A stretch of 64,000 nucleotides of DNA from Streptomyces kronopolitis (GTDB lineage Bacteria > Actinomycetota > Actinomycetes > Streptomycetales > Streptomycetaceae): contig NZ_BMND01000006.1 in NCBI RefSeq assembly GCF_014646275.1, forward strand, positions 1 to 64,000, read 5' to 3'. Below are positions 18,342-28,239 of the stretch, in pieces. Position numbers and translations under genes: made by a program. Numbering within the stretch: position 1 is the first letter of the stretch; the number at the start of each line of letters is the position of its first letter. The notes below the pieces were generated by a model. The model saw only the letters and a list, made by a program, of their open reading frames with translations. It searched no databases and was not told the origin of the DNA.

Positions 18342-19106
18342 CTACGTCACGGTCCCCAGCAGCCGCCACAGCCGGCCGCGGGCCAGCCGGCGCAGCTCGT
18401 CCGCGGTGACCGCCCGCTCCTCGTCCTCCTCGTTGCCCAGCCGGGTGCGGAGGGCGGACAGCACCTGGTCGAGCAGCTCCTCGTCGCGGTAGCCGTCCAG
18501 GCAGATGACGAAGACATGGCGAAAGCGCCGCTCGTATTCGGCGTGCGCGGCGCGCAGCGCGGTGTGGGCGGCGAGCGTGCCGGGGCCGCGGGCGCCGACG
18601 AGGGGCTGCGGGGAGAGCGACTCCTCGGCGAGCGCCTCGCCCAGCTCGGCCCCGTTCAGGTCGTAGCAGGCCTCGTCCGAGGCGGCGAGCAGGGACTCCA
18701 CATCCGGGTACGGGCGGTGCGCGGCGACCCGCTCGGCCCAACGGCGGCTGCCGCAGCAGCGCAGGAGCAGGGCGAGGTTGTCGTCCAGGGGCAGGGCGTT
18801 GAACCGGGCGAGTCCGAGCGCCTCGGGGCGGGGGCGCGGCAGCGCGGTGCCGCGGATCCACGACGATATGCCGCCCCAGGGGGTGTGCGGCGGGGGCAGC
18901 GTCGGCGGCCGGGCGGCCGGGGTGTCACCGGACAGCGTGGGCTCCTCGAACGGATGCGGACGGATGCGACTCGAACGGATGCGGACGGGTGCGAATGGAG
19001 GGTTTCGGCGGGTGCGGGGCGGGCTGCTGACGGAAGCTGGGGGAAGCGGACCGAAGTCGGGACGCGGACGAAGCGGCGGAGGGTGTGACGGTGGTGCGTG
19101 GGACAC
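18342..19106 (-). CDS. OHCU decarboxylase-like protein (uraD family), N-terminus uncertain
   Basis: The C-terminal 165 residues match the 2-oxo-4-hydroxy-4-carboxy-5-ureidoimidazoline decarboxylase family: ARFNALP, CCGSRRWAERVAAHRPYPD with the catalytic-type His, LLAASDEACYDL, FRHVFVICLDGY and a final RGRLWRLL helix. This enzyme finishes urate breakdown to allantoin, but no other urate genes are nearby, so the role may differ. The start is a problem: the first in-frame ATG/GTG/TTG upstream of the domain is GTG 19106, which adds about 90 low-complexity residues and crosses a 25-bp tandem duplication at 18946-18995. The coordinates given use that GTG; the real start is probably closer to 18900. 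Confidence 0.6.
   Translation of the reverse strand: MSHAPPSHPPPLRPRPDFGPLPPASVSSPPRTRRNPPFAPVRIRSSRIRPHPFEEPTLSGDTPAARPPTLPPPHTPWGGISSWIRGTALPRPRPEALGLARFNALPLDDNLALLLRCCGSRRWAERVAAHRPYPDVESLLAASDEACYDLNGAELGEALAEESLSPQPLVGARGPGTLAAHTALRAAHAEYERRFRHVFVICLDGYRDEELLDQVLSALRTRLGNEEDEERAVTADELRRLARGRLWRLLGTVT
18946..18995. repeat. 25-bp tandem duplication
   Basis: Two adjacent 25-base copies (18946-18970 and 18971-18995) that begin TCGAACGGATGCGGACGG and differ at two positions. The unit is not a multiple of three, so the duplication shifts the frame of anything translated across it. It lies just in front of the OHCU decarboxylase-like domain. Confidence 0.8.
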
Positions 19107-19307
19107 GGCACCCCGGCGGTATCCGGCGGTTCCTGGAGAGCCCTGTGAAGGGGGTGACCACTGGAGTCGCCACGCTAACGACGCTTGTCGACCACTGTCC
19201 GACGGATGCGCGAATTTCACCCGGATGAGAGAGCTTTCGCGCGTTCGGTGGACGACCGGCTCCGCACACCTGGCAATGCCTTCGCCCCGAAAAGTGAGGA
19301 TTGCACG

Positions 19308-21020
19308 ATGCCGAACCCGATGTGGCCGCCGCGCACCCCGCGGCCCTCGGCCTCCCGCCGCCCCCGGACGGCCCGGAGCGGCCCCGCCCGGTCCGCCCTG
19401 CCGGCCGCCGCGCTCGCCGCCGCGCTGCTGATCGCCGGCTGCTCCGGCGGCGGCGACACCGAGCCGCCCGGCAGCACCAGCGCCAAGATGAACCCCTCCG
19501 CAGCGGCCACCCCCACCTGGGCGCCGGTCACCGGAACCCCGCAGGTCATCCCCGCCGTCCGCAGCTTCCGCCGGGCCGACGGACGCGGCTGGCGCCCGTC
19601 CGACGGGGCCCGCGTCGTGGTGCCGGCCGGCGAGAAGAGCAATGTCGCCGACGAGGCGCAGCGGATGGCCAAGGACCTCGGCGGGCTGCCCGTCGTCTAC
19701 GGCGACCAGACGGTGCGGCCGGGTGACATCGAGGTGAAGCTGAGCGGGAAGAACACCGCGGGCCAGCCGGACAACGTGCCCGTCCGCGGCACCGCCGACG
19801 AGGCCTACACCCTCACCGCCAGCGGGACCCGGCTCACCCTCACGGCCCCCACCGACGCCGGCATCTTCTACGGCACCCGCACCGTCAAGCAGGCCGCACG
19901 CGCCGCCGGCGGACTCCCCGAGGGCACCATCGAGGACCGGCCCGACCGCCCGCAGCGCGGCATGTCGCTGGACAACGCCCGCAAGCCCTTCAGCCAGGAC
20001 TGGATCGACGCGCGGCTGCGGGAGATCGCCGACCTCAAGCTCAACCAGTTCCAGCTGCACTTCTCCGACGACCAGGGCTTCCGCATCCAGAGCGACACCC
20101 ACCCCCAGATCGTCTCCGCCGACCACCTGACCAAGGCCCAGGTCCGGCAGATCATCGCGCTGGCCCGCAGCCTGCACATCTCCGTCGTCCCGGAGCTGGA
20201 CTCGCCCGGCCACCTGGGCGCGGTGCTGGACCATTATCCCGATCTGCGGCTGCGCAACGCCCAGGGCCGGGTGATCCCCGGCGCCATCGACATCTCCAAC
20301 CCCAAGGCCGCCCCGCTGATCGACTCGCTGCTGACGGAGATGAGCGAGCTGTTCACCAACCCCAAGGGCGCCCCGGCCTACTGGCACCTGGGCGGCGACG
20401 AGTACCAGGCGCTGATGTCGTCCTCCCCGTCCACCTCGTATCCGCAGCTGGCCCGGGCCGCCCGGCAGAAGTACGGCTCGGCCGGCACCGTCGAGGACCT
20501 GACGACCGGCTGGCTCAACGACCGGCAGAAGACCGTCGAGGCCAAGGGCAAGAACCGCGTCGAGGCCTGGAACGATGGCTTCTTCTCCAGCCCGGCGGCG
20601 TCCGCCGACAAGAACCGGATGGTCGACTACTGGACCGGCAAGGAAGCCGGCAAGCGCGACCCCGCGGCGTTCCTGCGCGAGGGCCGCAACGTCATGAACT
20701 TCAACGACGAGTACCTCTACTACGTCCTCGGCGAGCCCAACCAGTTCACGTACCCGACCGGCCAGCGGATCTACCAGAGCTGGACCCCGATGGTCATCCG
20801 CGGCACCCAGCCGGTGGCGGTGCCCGCGAGCATGACCGGCCCGGACCGGATCCCCGGGGCGCGCTTCGCGATCTGGTGCGACCTGTCCCAGGCGCAGACG
20901 CCGCAGCAGGTGGCCGGCGGCATCCGGCTGCCGCTGGCCGCACTGGCCCAGAAGACCTGGGACCCGCGCACGCCCGCACTGTCCTGGACGCAGTTCCAGG
21001 CACTGGCCAACCGGGTGTGA
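19308..21020 (+). CDS. GH20 beta-N-acetylhexosaminidase lipoprotein
   Basis: Family 20 glycosidase of 570 aa that removes terminal GlcNAc/GalNAc from chitooligosaccharides or glycans. A lipobox LIAGC places the lipidated Cys at residue 45, so the enzyme is tethered outside the membrane. Residues about 80-215 form the GH20b-type N-terminal domain; the barrel starts at RGMSLDNARKPF and carries FSDDQGFRIQSD, and the catalytic pair D364-E365 in HLGGDEYQ. ATG 19308 is chosen because the signal sequence starts there; GTGAGGA lies upstream. A hairpin terminator follows. Confidence 0.93.
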   Translation: MPNPMWPPRTPRPSASRRPRTARSGPARSALPAAALAAALLIAGCSGGGDTEPPGSTSAKMNPSAAATPTWAPVTGTPQVIPAVRSFRRADGRGWRPSDGARVVVPAGEKSNVADEAQRMAKDLGGLPVVYGDQTVRPGDIEVKLSGKNTAGQPDNVPVRGTADEAYTLTASGTRLTLTAPTDAGIFYGTRTVKQAARAAGGLPEGTIEDRPDRPQRGMSLDNARKPFSQDWIDARLREIADLKLNQFQLHFSDDQGFRIQSDTHPQIVSADHLTKAQVRQIIALARSLHISVVPELDSPGHLGAVLDHYPDLRLRNAQGRVIPGAIDISNPKAAPLIDSLLTEMSELFTNPKGAPAYWHLGGDEYQALMSSSPSTSYPQLARAARQKYGSAGTVEDLTTGWLNDRQKTVEAKGKNRVEAWNDGFFSSPAASADKNRMVDYWTGKEAGKRDPAAFLREGRNVMNFNDEYLYYVLGEPNQFTYPTGQRIYQSWTPMVIRGTQPVAVPASMTGPDRIPGARFAIWCDLSQAQTPQQVAGGIRLPLAALAQKTWDPRTPALSWTQFQALANRV

Positions 21021-21061
21021 ATCAGGTGAGAGAACCGCGCCCGCACTGAGCGCGCACGCCA

Positions 21062-21090
21062 CGAACGAGGACGGCCGGGGCCGCCACCCC
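21062..21090 (+). repeat. Left copy of a 29-bp direct repeat flanking a low-GC islet
   Basis: The 29 bases starting CGAACGAGGACGGCCGGG recur exactly at 22699-22727. Each copy makes the left arm of a hairpin terminator. The segment between them is lower in GC than the surroundings and carries two genes of unknown family. Confidence 0.8.
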
Positions 21091-21098
21091 GGCCGTCC
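21069..21098. terminator. Hairpin terminator after the hexosaminidase gene
   Basis: Perfect 12-bp stem (GGACGGCCGGGG and its complement) with a 6-base loop, 49 bases after the hexosaminidase stop. The left arm lies in the 29-bp direct repeat. Confidence 0.8.
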
Positions 21099-21597
21099 GG
21101 AGCCGTAAAGCCTTTGAACTGGAATTTGGTCGTCCGGATGCAGGTTCTCGCTTTCTGCCTGGGGCGTTCTTCCACCAGGTGCTTCTGACGGCCCCTGGCC
21201 GCTGTTGGTCGCGCATTGGCCACGCGCTAACCATCGGCTCTGGTTCTTGCGGGCTGTCGCGCCGGAAGCGGATATCTCGCTGGTGCGACAGCCCGGAAGG
21301 AGGCCGAGGAGTACGGCATGCGGGACGAGGCAGTGATAAGCGCCGTCAACGCCCAGACAAGGTCACGAGGCTGGAACAGGTCCGGACCCCGTGGCAGGGA
21401 CTGATGTCCTGCCGCCATCAGCGATGACCCTCCATTTTCCCGGCAGCGAACTCCTCATCGATCGTCGACCCGCGGGGCTCGAAAGTCGAAAACCTGTTGT
21501 ACGTGGACGGAGCGGCGTGATGGAGTGTCCATCACAACCTCGGAGTGGGCACGGGAAAGCCAACATCGAGGATCACGGGGAAGTTTAGGGGGAGCTC
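21099..21597. other. Intergenic part of the islet; no gene supported
   Basis: About 500 bases of lower GC with no convincing gene. A frame ending at 21405 (reading ...EEYGMRDEAVISAVNAQ) might be a fragment of a lost gene. At 21205-21224 there is a 20-base sequence (TTGGTCRCGCRTTGGCCACG) that recurs with two changes at 22634-22653, near the other end of the islet. Promoter elements for the gene at 21598 should lie at the right end. Confidence 0.4.
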
Positions 21598-22059
21598 ATG
21601 CGGATCAACGCGTCCCGCATAGTGAAAACCGTGGTGACGAGCGCCGTTGCCACGTCCGCGCTCGTCATTCCGACGGCGAATTCCGCGACGGCTGCAACGC
21701 CTTCGAGCCACGCGAGCGGGGTCGCTGTCAACAGTATCGACGCAACGTGCAAGCACCACAGTCGCAATTACATCGTGCGGAACTACTACCGGGGGCCTGC
21801 CCGCTACACACTGCGCTGTGGCACCAAGACGTGGGGCTGGAAGCACATCAAGGCAGGTCACGGCTGGAACGCGACCATGGACAAGTACATCAGCGCGGCC
21901 ATCTGGTCCGGAGCTCCCAACGGGCGAGGCGGTTACTCCACCTACACCCGGTCGTGCCCGAGTTATGAGAAATTCCGTACCATCATCGGCACTCCTGCCG
22001 GCAACACTGACCTCCTCACCGCATACAGGGTCACTCGATTCGCCGCAGCCAAGTGCTAG
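21598..22059 (+). CDS. Small secreted protein with four cysteines, function unknown
   Basis: A 153-aa protein with a Sec signal peptide (positive start, hydrophobic core 12-27, cut near NSATA/AT at 32). The mature part has four cysteines (C51, C74, C120, C153), enough for two disulfides, and a segment WGWKHIKAGHGWNATMDKY with H83 and H88. The short K-H-I-x(3)-G-H pattern recalls small nuclease toxins of the EndoU/BECR type, but this is weak. ATG 21598 follows AGGGGGAGCTC. GC is clearly lower than the neighbours, and the next gene follows 52 bases later, so it may be an acquired secreted-effector and partner pair. Confidence 0.7.
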   Translation: MRINASRIVKTVVTSAVATSALVIPTANSATAATPSSHASGVAVNSIDATCKHHSRNYIVRNYYRGPARYTLRCGTKTWGWKHIKAGHGWNATMDKYISAAIWSGAPNGRGGYSTYTRSCPSYEKFRTIIGTPAGNTDLLTAYRVTRFAAAKC

Positions 22060-22111
22060 AATTTGCTCGGTAAATTATCGAGCGCTTGCGATAAAGGGGG
22101 GTGGTGCGCGC

Positions 22112-22456
22112 ATGACGGCTCAAACGCCAGCCGAGCAGGCTCTGGCCTGTTCTTACACCACCGGTGATGGGAAAGTCAGGTTCAACGTCACTGAATTTTC
22201 GGTCGATCACCGGCCGGATCGAAGCGTGACGTTGACGTACTGGCTCACTGTGGAAAGGCAAGGGCTCCAGGAAGAGCATTGGGAGTTTACTCTTCCATGG
22301 GAGGACAAGTCTTTTCTGGAAGTGCTCACCTCGCCCTCCCCGGACCCCGAACGACTTCAGCAACTCGTGTACATCGTTCGTACATTGCTGGAGGAATGGT
22401 GGGACACCAAGGGGCATAATCGCAAGTCGGCGAAGATGGGGCGCCAACGTCCCTGA
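22112..22456 (+). CDS. Small cytoplasmic protein, possible partner of the secreted protein
   Basis: A 114-aa acidic protein without signal peptide or membrane helix. It alternates predicted beta strands (RFNVTEFSV, VTLTYWLTVE, EEHWEFTLPW) with a C-terminal helix (PERLQQLVYIVRTLLEEWWD). No family is recognised. ATG 22112 has AAAGGGGGG upstream. Its size, acidity and position after a small secreted protein gene are those expected of an immunity protein, but that is inference only. Confidence 0.6.
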   Translation: MTAQTPAEQALACSYTTGDGKVRFNVTEFSVDHRPDRSVTLTYWLTVERQGLQEEHWEFTLPWEDKSFLEVLTSPSPDPERLQQLVYIVRTLLEEWWDTKGHNRKSAKMGRQRP

Positions 22457-22698
22457 GCAACCGAATATCTATCGGCCCGGTCGTGGCGCCTTCCTGTCCA
22501 TGGGAGTTCCCGCGACCGGGTCGTCTCATTTTGGCGCATGGCCTGCGCTGCTTGCCCGGAGGTGCGCGGCCGTATGTGGCGGTCATGTCGAAGCGGTGGG
22601 TGAAGTCGAATTCGTCCGGCTTCTCGTGGCCGGTTGGTCACGCGTTGGCCACGTTGGCCACCGACTCCATGCAACGTCCCAGGCCAGAGCGCTGGAAG

Positions 22699-22727
22699 CG
22701 AACGAGGACGGCCGGGGCCGCCACCCC
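22699..22727 (+). repeat. Right copy of the 29-bp direct repeat
   Basis: Exact match to 21062-21090, 1637 bases away. It forms the left arm of the terminator at 22707-22750. Confidence 0.8.
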
Positions 22728-22750
22728 CCACAGGAGAGGCCCCGGCCGTC
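22707..22750. terminator. Hairpin terminator at the right end of the islet
   Basis: Perfect 13-bp stem (GACGGCCGGGGCC at 22707-22719 and complement at 22738-22750) with an 18-base loop; the stem can be extended by CGAAC/GTTCG outside a 3-base bulge. Confidence 0.8.
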
Positions 22751-23222
22751 GTTCGCGGAGGGCCGTGACGGCCCCTACCCGGTACAGCGCCGGACGGCCC
22801 GAAAGCGTCACACGGGGTGTGGGCAACCGAACCGCCAGTGGTCTGGACGGGGCCCGGTGCGGCGCCGTAATCTGCCCATCCGTGCAGGTGAGAGCGGTGT
22901 TCGGGCGGCTTTTCGGTGGTGGTGGGCAGGTGGTCGGCCCCGGGGGTTCCTCGCGTGCGCGGCGGTGCCTCCGACCGGTGCTCGCGCCGTCGGCCGGCTG
23001 CCGGTGGCCGGTTCCGTCCGGCGGGCGGTGCCGCCCCTCCCGGGTTCGGCACCGGGCGGCGCACGCGTTACGGTCTGCGGGAACATCCCGGGTTACCGGG
23101 GGTTCCCGGCCGGCGGCGGAGGCAGCCGGCAGTGCAGCCACGGTGCCCGGTGGTTGTCCGGGCGGAGCGACAATGCAGCAAGGACCGGGCGGCGGATATT
23201 CCGCGTGCGACAGGATGGACCC

Positions 23223-24026
23223 GTGCGAGGGGACGACATTCAGCCGGACGACCGTCGGCTGACGGTGGCCGTGCAGGCGGCGCAGGCCGGCGACGAGGCG
23301 GCTTTCCGTACCGTCTACCGCGCCGTACATCCCCGACTACTGGGGTATGTGCGGACTTTGGTGAGCGAACCGGACGTGGAGGACGTCACCTCCGAAGCCT
23401 GGCTCCAGATCACCCGCGACCTCGCGCGCTTCAGCGGCGACGCCGACCGCTTCCGCGGCTGGGCCGCCCGCATCGCCCGCAACCGCGCCCTGGACCACAT
23501 CCGGATGCGCGGCCGCCGCCCGGCGACCGGCGGCGACGAGAGCGAACTCGCCGACACCCCCGCCGCGTCCGACACCGCGGGCGAGGCGATGGAAGCCCTC
23601 GGCACCGGCCGCACCATGCGGCTGATAGCCAGCCTCCCGCAGGACCAGGCCGAGGCCGTGGTGCTGCGGGTGGTGGTCGGACTCGACGCCAAGAGCGCCG
23701 CGCAGGTGCTCGGCAAACGGCCCGGCGCGGTGCGCACCGCCGCACACCGCGGGCTGCGACGGCTCGCCGAACTCCTCGGCGAGGCGTCCGACGGCAGCCG
23801 GGACACACCGCAGGACAGCACGGGGGACGAGCGCCACGACGGCGGCGAAGAAGGCGCCGAGCAGGACGGAGGTGCCCCCACCGGCCGGGCCGCACGGCGG
23901 CCGCGGGGAGGGGGCGGGACGGTGAGTGGGGTGCCCGTACAGGGGCGAAGACGCCGCGACGGCGTGGCGGAATCGTACGTACCAGGTGTGACGGAAACGG
24001 CCGCACGAACGCAGAAGGACATGTGA
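23223..24026 (+). CDS. ECF-type RNA polymerase sigma factor
   Basis: Sigma-70 family ECF factor, 267 aa. Region 2 covers about residues 12-90 with DVEDVTSEAWLQITRDLARF and region 4 about 128-185 with LPQDQAEAVVLRVVVGLDAKSAAQVLGKRPGAVRTAAHRGLRRL. The last 75 residues are a disordered Gly/Arg/Glu-rich extension. GTG 23223 is chosen as the start because it lies just before the conserved domain; an in-frame GTG at 23205 is an alternative and neither has a strong RBS. The stop overlaps the next start as TGATG, so a coupled partner follows. Confidence 0.9.
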   Translation: MRGDDIQPDDRRLTVAVQAAQAGDEAAFRTVYRAVHPRLLGYVRTLVSEPDVEDVTSEAWLQITRDLARFSGDADRFRGWAARIARNRALDHIRMRGRRPATGGDESELADTPAASDTAGEAMEALGTGRTMRLIASLPQDQAEAVVLRVVVGLDAKSAAQVLGKRPGAVRTAAHRGLRRLAELLGEASDGSRDTPQDSTGDERHDGGEEGAEQDGGAPTGRAARRPRGGGGTVSGVPVQGRRRRDGVAESYVPGVTETAARTQKDM

Positions 24027-25033
24027 TGGCCGACGACCGCTACAACTGGCTCGACAAGGACGCCGCGGAGCGATTGCTGCGCGGTGAACGGGTCGGTGCC
24101 CGGCACGGCGACGGCGCACGCGAACTCGAACAGCTTCTCCAGGCCGCCGCCGCGGTCGGCGCCAAGGCGCCGGAAACGGCCGAGCTGTCCGGCGAGGAGG
24201 CCGCCGTCGCCGCCTTCCGCCGGACCGCCGGCCGCGGCGCCGCGGCCCACACCCGCGGCCACGGCGTCGACGAGGCTTTCCCGGCCGGGCGCGGCACCGC
24301 CGTCGCCGAACGCACCCGGCTCGGCCGCCCCGTCCGGCGCGGCTTCGCGGTCGCCCTCGCCGCCTGCGCCATCGGCGGCGTCGCCGTCGCGGCCGGCACC
24401 GGCGTATTGCCCACCCCCTTCCGCGGGGGCGAGCCCCAGCCCGCCTCCAGCGTCTCGGCCGCCGAGTCCCCCGGCCCGCTCGACACCCCCGAGCCCGGCG
24501 CCCAGACCGACGGCACCACCGAGAGCACCCCCGACCCCACCCCGCACGGGAAGACGGCCGGACCCGGCGACACCCCCACGCCCAGCCGCCCCGGCGACCC
24601 CACGCCCCCCAGCACCAGCCCCGCCCCCGGACACCAGGGCAACGGCGGCAGCAGCACCGACCCCGGACACGGCGACAAGAAGAACCTCCTCCTCGCGCTG
24701 TGCCAGAGCTACGCCTCCGGCAAGCGCGACGGCATGGACCGCGACGCGCTGCACCGCCTCGAACAGAAGGCCGGCGGCGCGGAGCGGGTACTCGCCTTCT
24801 GCCGCGCCTACCTGGCCCGCTATCAGCACCCCGGCAGCTCCGGCGGCGGCAACGGCCTCGGCGGCACCACCGGCTTCAACAGCGGCCTGACCGGCGGCGG
24901 CGACGAGGACGACGAAGGCCACCCCTCCCACTCACCCGGCGCCACCCCGAGCCTCGGCACGCCCGCTCCCACCCCCTCGCCGACCGCCACGGACCCCGCA
25001 CATGCGACGTCCGGCGCGGCCTCCGGCTCGTAG
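24026..25033 (+). CDS. Membrane-anchored partner of the ECF sigma factor (putative anti-sigma)
   Basis: A 335-aa single-pass protein. Residues 1-105 are cytoplasmic (MADDRYNWLDKDAAERLLRG...), a helix crosses the membrane at about 110-128, and a long Pro/Ser/Thr-rich extracellular stretch leads to a small helical domain with two cysteines (ALCQSYASGKRDG...AFCRAYLARY). It has no zinc-type HxxxCxxC anti-sigma motif. The role as regulator of the preceding sigma factor is inferred from the one-base start/stop overlap and topology. Confidence 0.75.
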   Translation: MADDRYNWLDKDAAERLLRGERVGARHGDGARELEQLLQAAAAVGAKAPETAELSGEEAAVAAFRRTAGRGAAAHTRGHGVDEAFPAGRGTAVAERTRLGRPVRRGFAVALAACAIGGVAVAAGTGVLPTPFRGGEPQPASSVSAAESPGPLDTPEPGAQTDGTTESTPDPTPHGKTAGPGDTPTPSRPGDPTPPSTSPAPGHQGNGGSSTDPGHGDKKNLLLALCQSYASGKRDGMDRDALHRLEQKAGGAERVLAFCRAYLARYQHPGSSGGGNGLGGTTGFNSGLTGGGDEDDEGHPSHSPGATPSLGTPAPTPSPTATDPAHATSGAASGS

Positions 25034-25137
25034 GTGTGACGTTTTTCGAACCGGTGACGCAGTAGTGAGTGAAGCCGACTGGTCATCGGCTGCGCGAGGA
25101 GCCGGGGTTCCCCCCGTACCCACGGCTCAGCGCATCT

Positions 25138-25176
25138 GGCGCGGGCGGGGCACGTTCCCCCGGCCCTGCCCGCGCC
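25138..25176. terminator. Hairpin terminator between convergent genes
   Basis: A 13-bp stem with one mismatch (GGCGCGGGCGGGG and CCCTGCCCGCGCC) in the gap between the sigma partner gene and the convergent L,D-transpeptidase gene. Probably bidirectional. The rest of the 25034-25315 gap shows no gene. Confidence 0.65.
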
Positions 25177-25315
25177 CTTCTCTTTGCGCCTAAGCCGGCG
25201 CCGCTCTCGCGGATGTGGATCCCTGTGTGGGGGTTGCTCAATTTTCGCTTCGGTCAGTGAACTTCTGGGGTGGGACTGTGGCTGTGGCTGTGGGTTGGGT
25301 GCGGGGGGTTTGGGG

Positions 25316-26194
25316 TTAGTGGGTGATCACTACCTTGGTGCCTTTTTTGGTGGCTGCGTAGAGGGCGGCCACCTTTTGCTTGTCGCGGACGTTGACGCAG
25401 CCGTGTGAGGCGCCGCGGTAGCCGCGGGCGGCGAAGTCCGCGGAGTAGTGGACCGCCTGGCCGCCGCTGAAGAACATCGCGTACGGCATGGCCGTGTGGT
25501 AGAGCGTCGAGACATGGTGGCGGCTCTTGAACGTGAGGGCGAACGTGCCCTCGCGGGTGGGGGTGTACTGCGAGCCGAAGCGGACATCCATCACCGATTC
25601 GACCCGGCCGTCGACCACCCACGCGAGAGTGTCGCTCCGCTTGCTGATGCAGATCACCCGGCCCCTCATGCAGCGCGGATCCAGGGCGCCGACCGGCCGG
25701 GTGGTGGACGGATACAGCTCCCCGCGCGTGGGGCGGCGGGTCTGCGAGCGCAGGGCGAGCCAGGCCGCGGGCTGCACGGCACCCGTACGGGGCAGGCCCT
25801 GCCGCCGCTGGAAACCCCGCACCGCGGACGCCGTGACCACCGCGTAGGAACCCGTCGGGGTGCGGCCGAAGAGACCCAGCTGGGCGAGTCGCGCCTGGAG
25901 TTCGCGGACCCGCGCGCCGTGGGAACCGGGCGCCAGCAGCGGCCCGGCGGCCCGCGGGGCACGATGCGGGGCGCGCGGAGGCGTGTGCGGGGCGCGCGAC
26001 GGGGCGGAGTGCCGGGGAGCGGGGGGACCGTGCCGGCCGAGGGGCGGGGGAGCGGGCGTGGTGGGGGAGTGACGGGCGAGCTTGCCGTCCGGTGCGCCGG
26101 TGACCGTCACCGGGCGGCAGCCCACCGCCAGCGCCGCCGCCACCAGCACCGCCGCCATCGCGGACGCCGTACGTCTTCCCCTGCCGCGCTGCAT
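25316..26194 (-). CDS. L,D-transpeptidase (YkuD) with peptidoglycan-binding domain
   Basis: Cell-wall enzyme of 292 aa. A signal-type hydrophobic segment (about residues 10-26) ends in VGC, so it may be a lipoprotein, though the lipobox is not ideal. A Pro/His-rich linker leads to a PG_binding_1 domain (LLAPGSHGARVRELQARLAQLGLF...GFQRRQGLPRTG), then the YkuD domain with catalytic H264 and C266 in SHGCVNV. It should form 3-3 cross-links in peptidoglycan or attach proteins to it. ATG 26194 is chosen; a GTG two codons earlier is possible. Confidence 0.9.
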   Translation of the reverse strand: MQRGRGRRTASAMAAVLVAAALAVGCRPVTVTGAPDGKLARHSPTTPAPPPLGRHGPPAPRHSAPSRAPHTPPRAPHRAPRAAGPLLAPGSHGARVRELQARLAQLGLFGRTPTGSYAVVTASAVRGFQRRQGLPRTGAVQPAAWLALRSQTRRPTRGELYPSTTRPVGALDPRCMRGRVICISKRSDTLAWVVDGRVESVMDVRFGSQYTPTREGTFALTFKSRHHVSTLYHTAMPYAMFFSGGQAVHYSADFAARGYRGASHGCVNVRDKQKVAALYAATKKGTKVVITH

Positions 26195-26330
26195 GCGCAC
26201 CCCCGATCTCGGTGGGCCGACCGGCCACCGGTGACTCTGCCCAGTGCTGCGGCGCGGCGAACCTGCGGGCATGCTGTGGACAAAAGACCACCACTGCGGA
26301 TATCCGTCACTCGGCGGGAGGCATGCATCC

Positions 26331-27929
<1,599 letters not shown>

Positions 27930-28009
27930 GGCGGAGGTGAGGGGGAGGGGCAAGGGGGCCCGGGGCGGCAGCCTGTGGCCCCCCGTGGGGGCTGCGTCAG
28001 ACTGGGGGT

Positions 28010-28222
28010 ATGTCGTCACCCCGTCGGGCGTGTCCCGTGTGTACTCGTGAGATCGCCGTTGTCGGCGGGCGGTTCGCCCGTCATGACCCGCCGGGGCGGC
28101 GGACGGTGCTGGAGTTGATCTCCTGTCCGGGCTCGCGCCGGATCGCGCCGATGATGGCGCCGGCGGAGAAGCTCTTCGATCCGGAGGAGCCGCCGATCCC
28201 GGGCCAGCAGCCGCTGTTCTGA
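28010..28222 (+). CDS. Small zinc-ribbon-like protein
   Basis: A 70-aa protein with CPVC at residues 8-11 and a further Cys at 39, in a compact basic N-terminal half; the C-terminal half is Pro/Glu-rich. The cysteine spacing suggests a small metal-binding or structural zinc site, incomplete in sight. No function is known. It ends 17 bases before the stop of the convergent regulator gene. The ATG at 28010 has GGGGGT upstream. Confidence 0.7.
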   Translation: MSSPRRACPVCTREIAVVGGRFARHDPPGRRTVLELISCPGSRRIAPMMAPAEKLFDPEEPPIPGQQPLF

Positions 28223-28239
28223 GGCGGGCCCGGGGACAA

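Larger units (their letters stand above)
22457..23222. other. Long intergenic region before the ECF sigma gene
   Basis: About 770 bases. The right copy of the 29-bp repeat and its terminator (22699-22750) lie here; the islet appears to end at that point and the GC rises again. The 22751-23222 part should contain the sigma-factor promoter; GGGAAC at about 23080-23085 has the form of an ECF -35 element and is followed by an inverted GTTCCC, but the -10 is unclear. Long open frames here are chance frames. Confidence 0.4.

Noticed and set aside
19140..19200. Possible DasR (dre) operator before the hexosaminidase gene, ACTGG...CCA
   Set aside because: The half-sites are separated by 5 rather than 6 bases and the centre does not match, so it was not called.
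19107..21062. Upstream extension of the OHCU decarboxylase-like frame to a 906-aa ORF
   Set aside because: This part lies opposite the well-supported hexosaminidase gene and is not plausible protein.
21179..21427. Small ORF in the islet left end (82 aa)
   Set aside because: Poor codon bias, no RBS and no recognisable feature; probably a chance frame or a fragment.
21099..21597. tRNA or attachment site that could explain the islet
   Set aside because: No cloverleaf or CCA end could be drawn, and no integrase gene is present.
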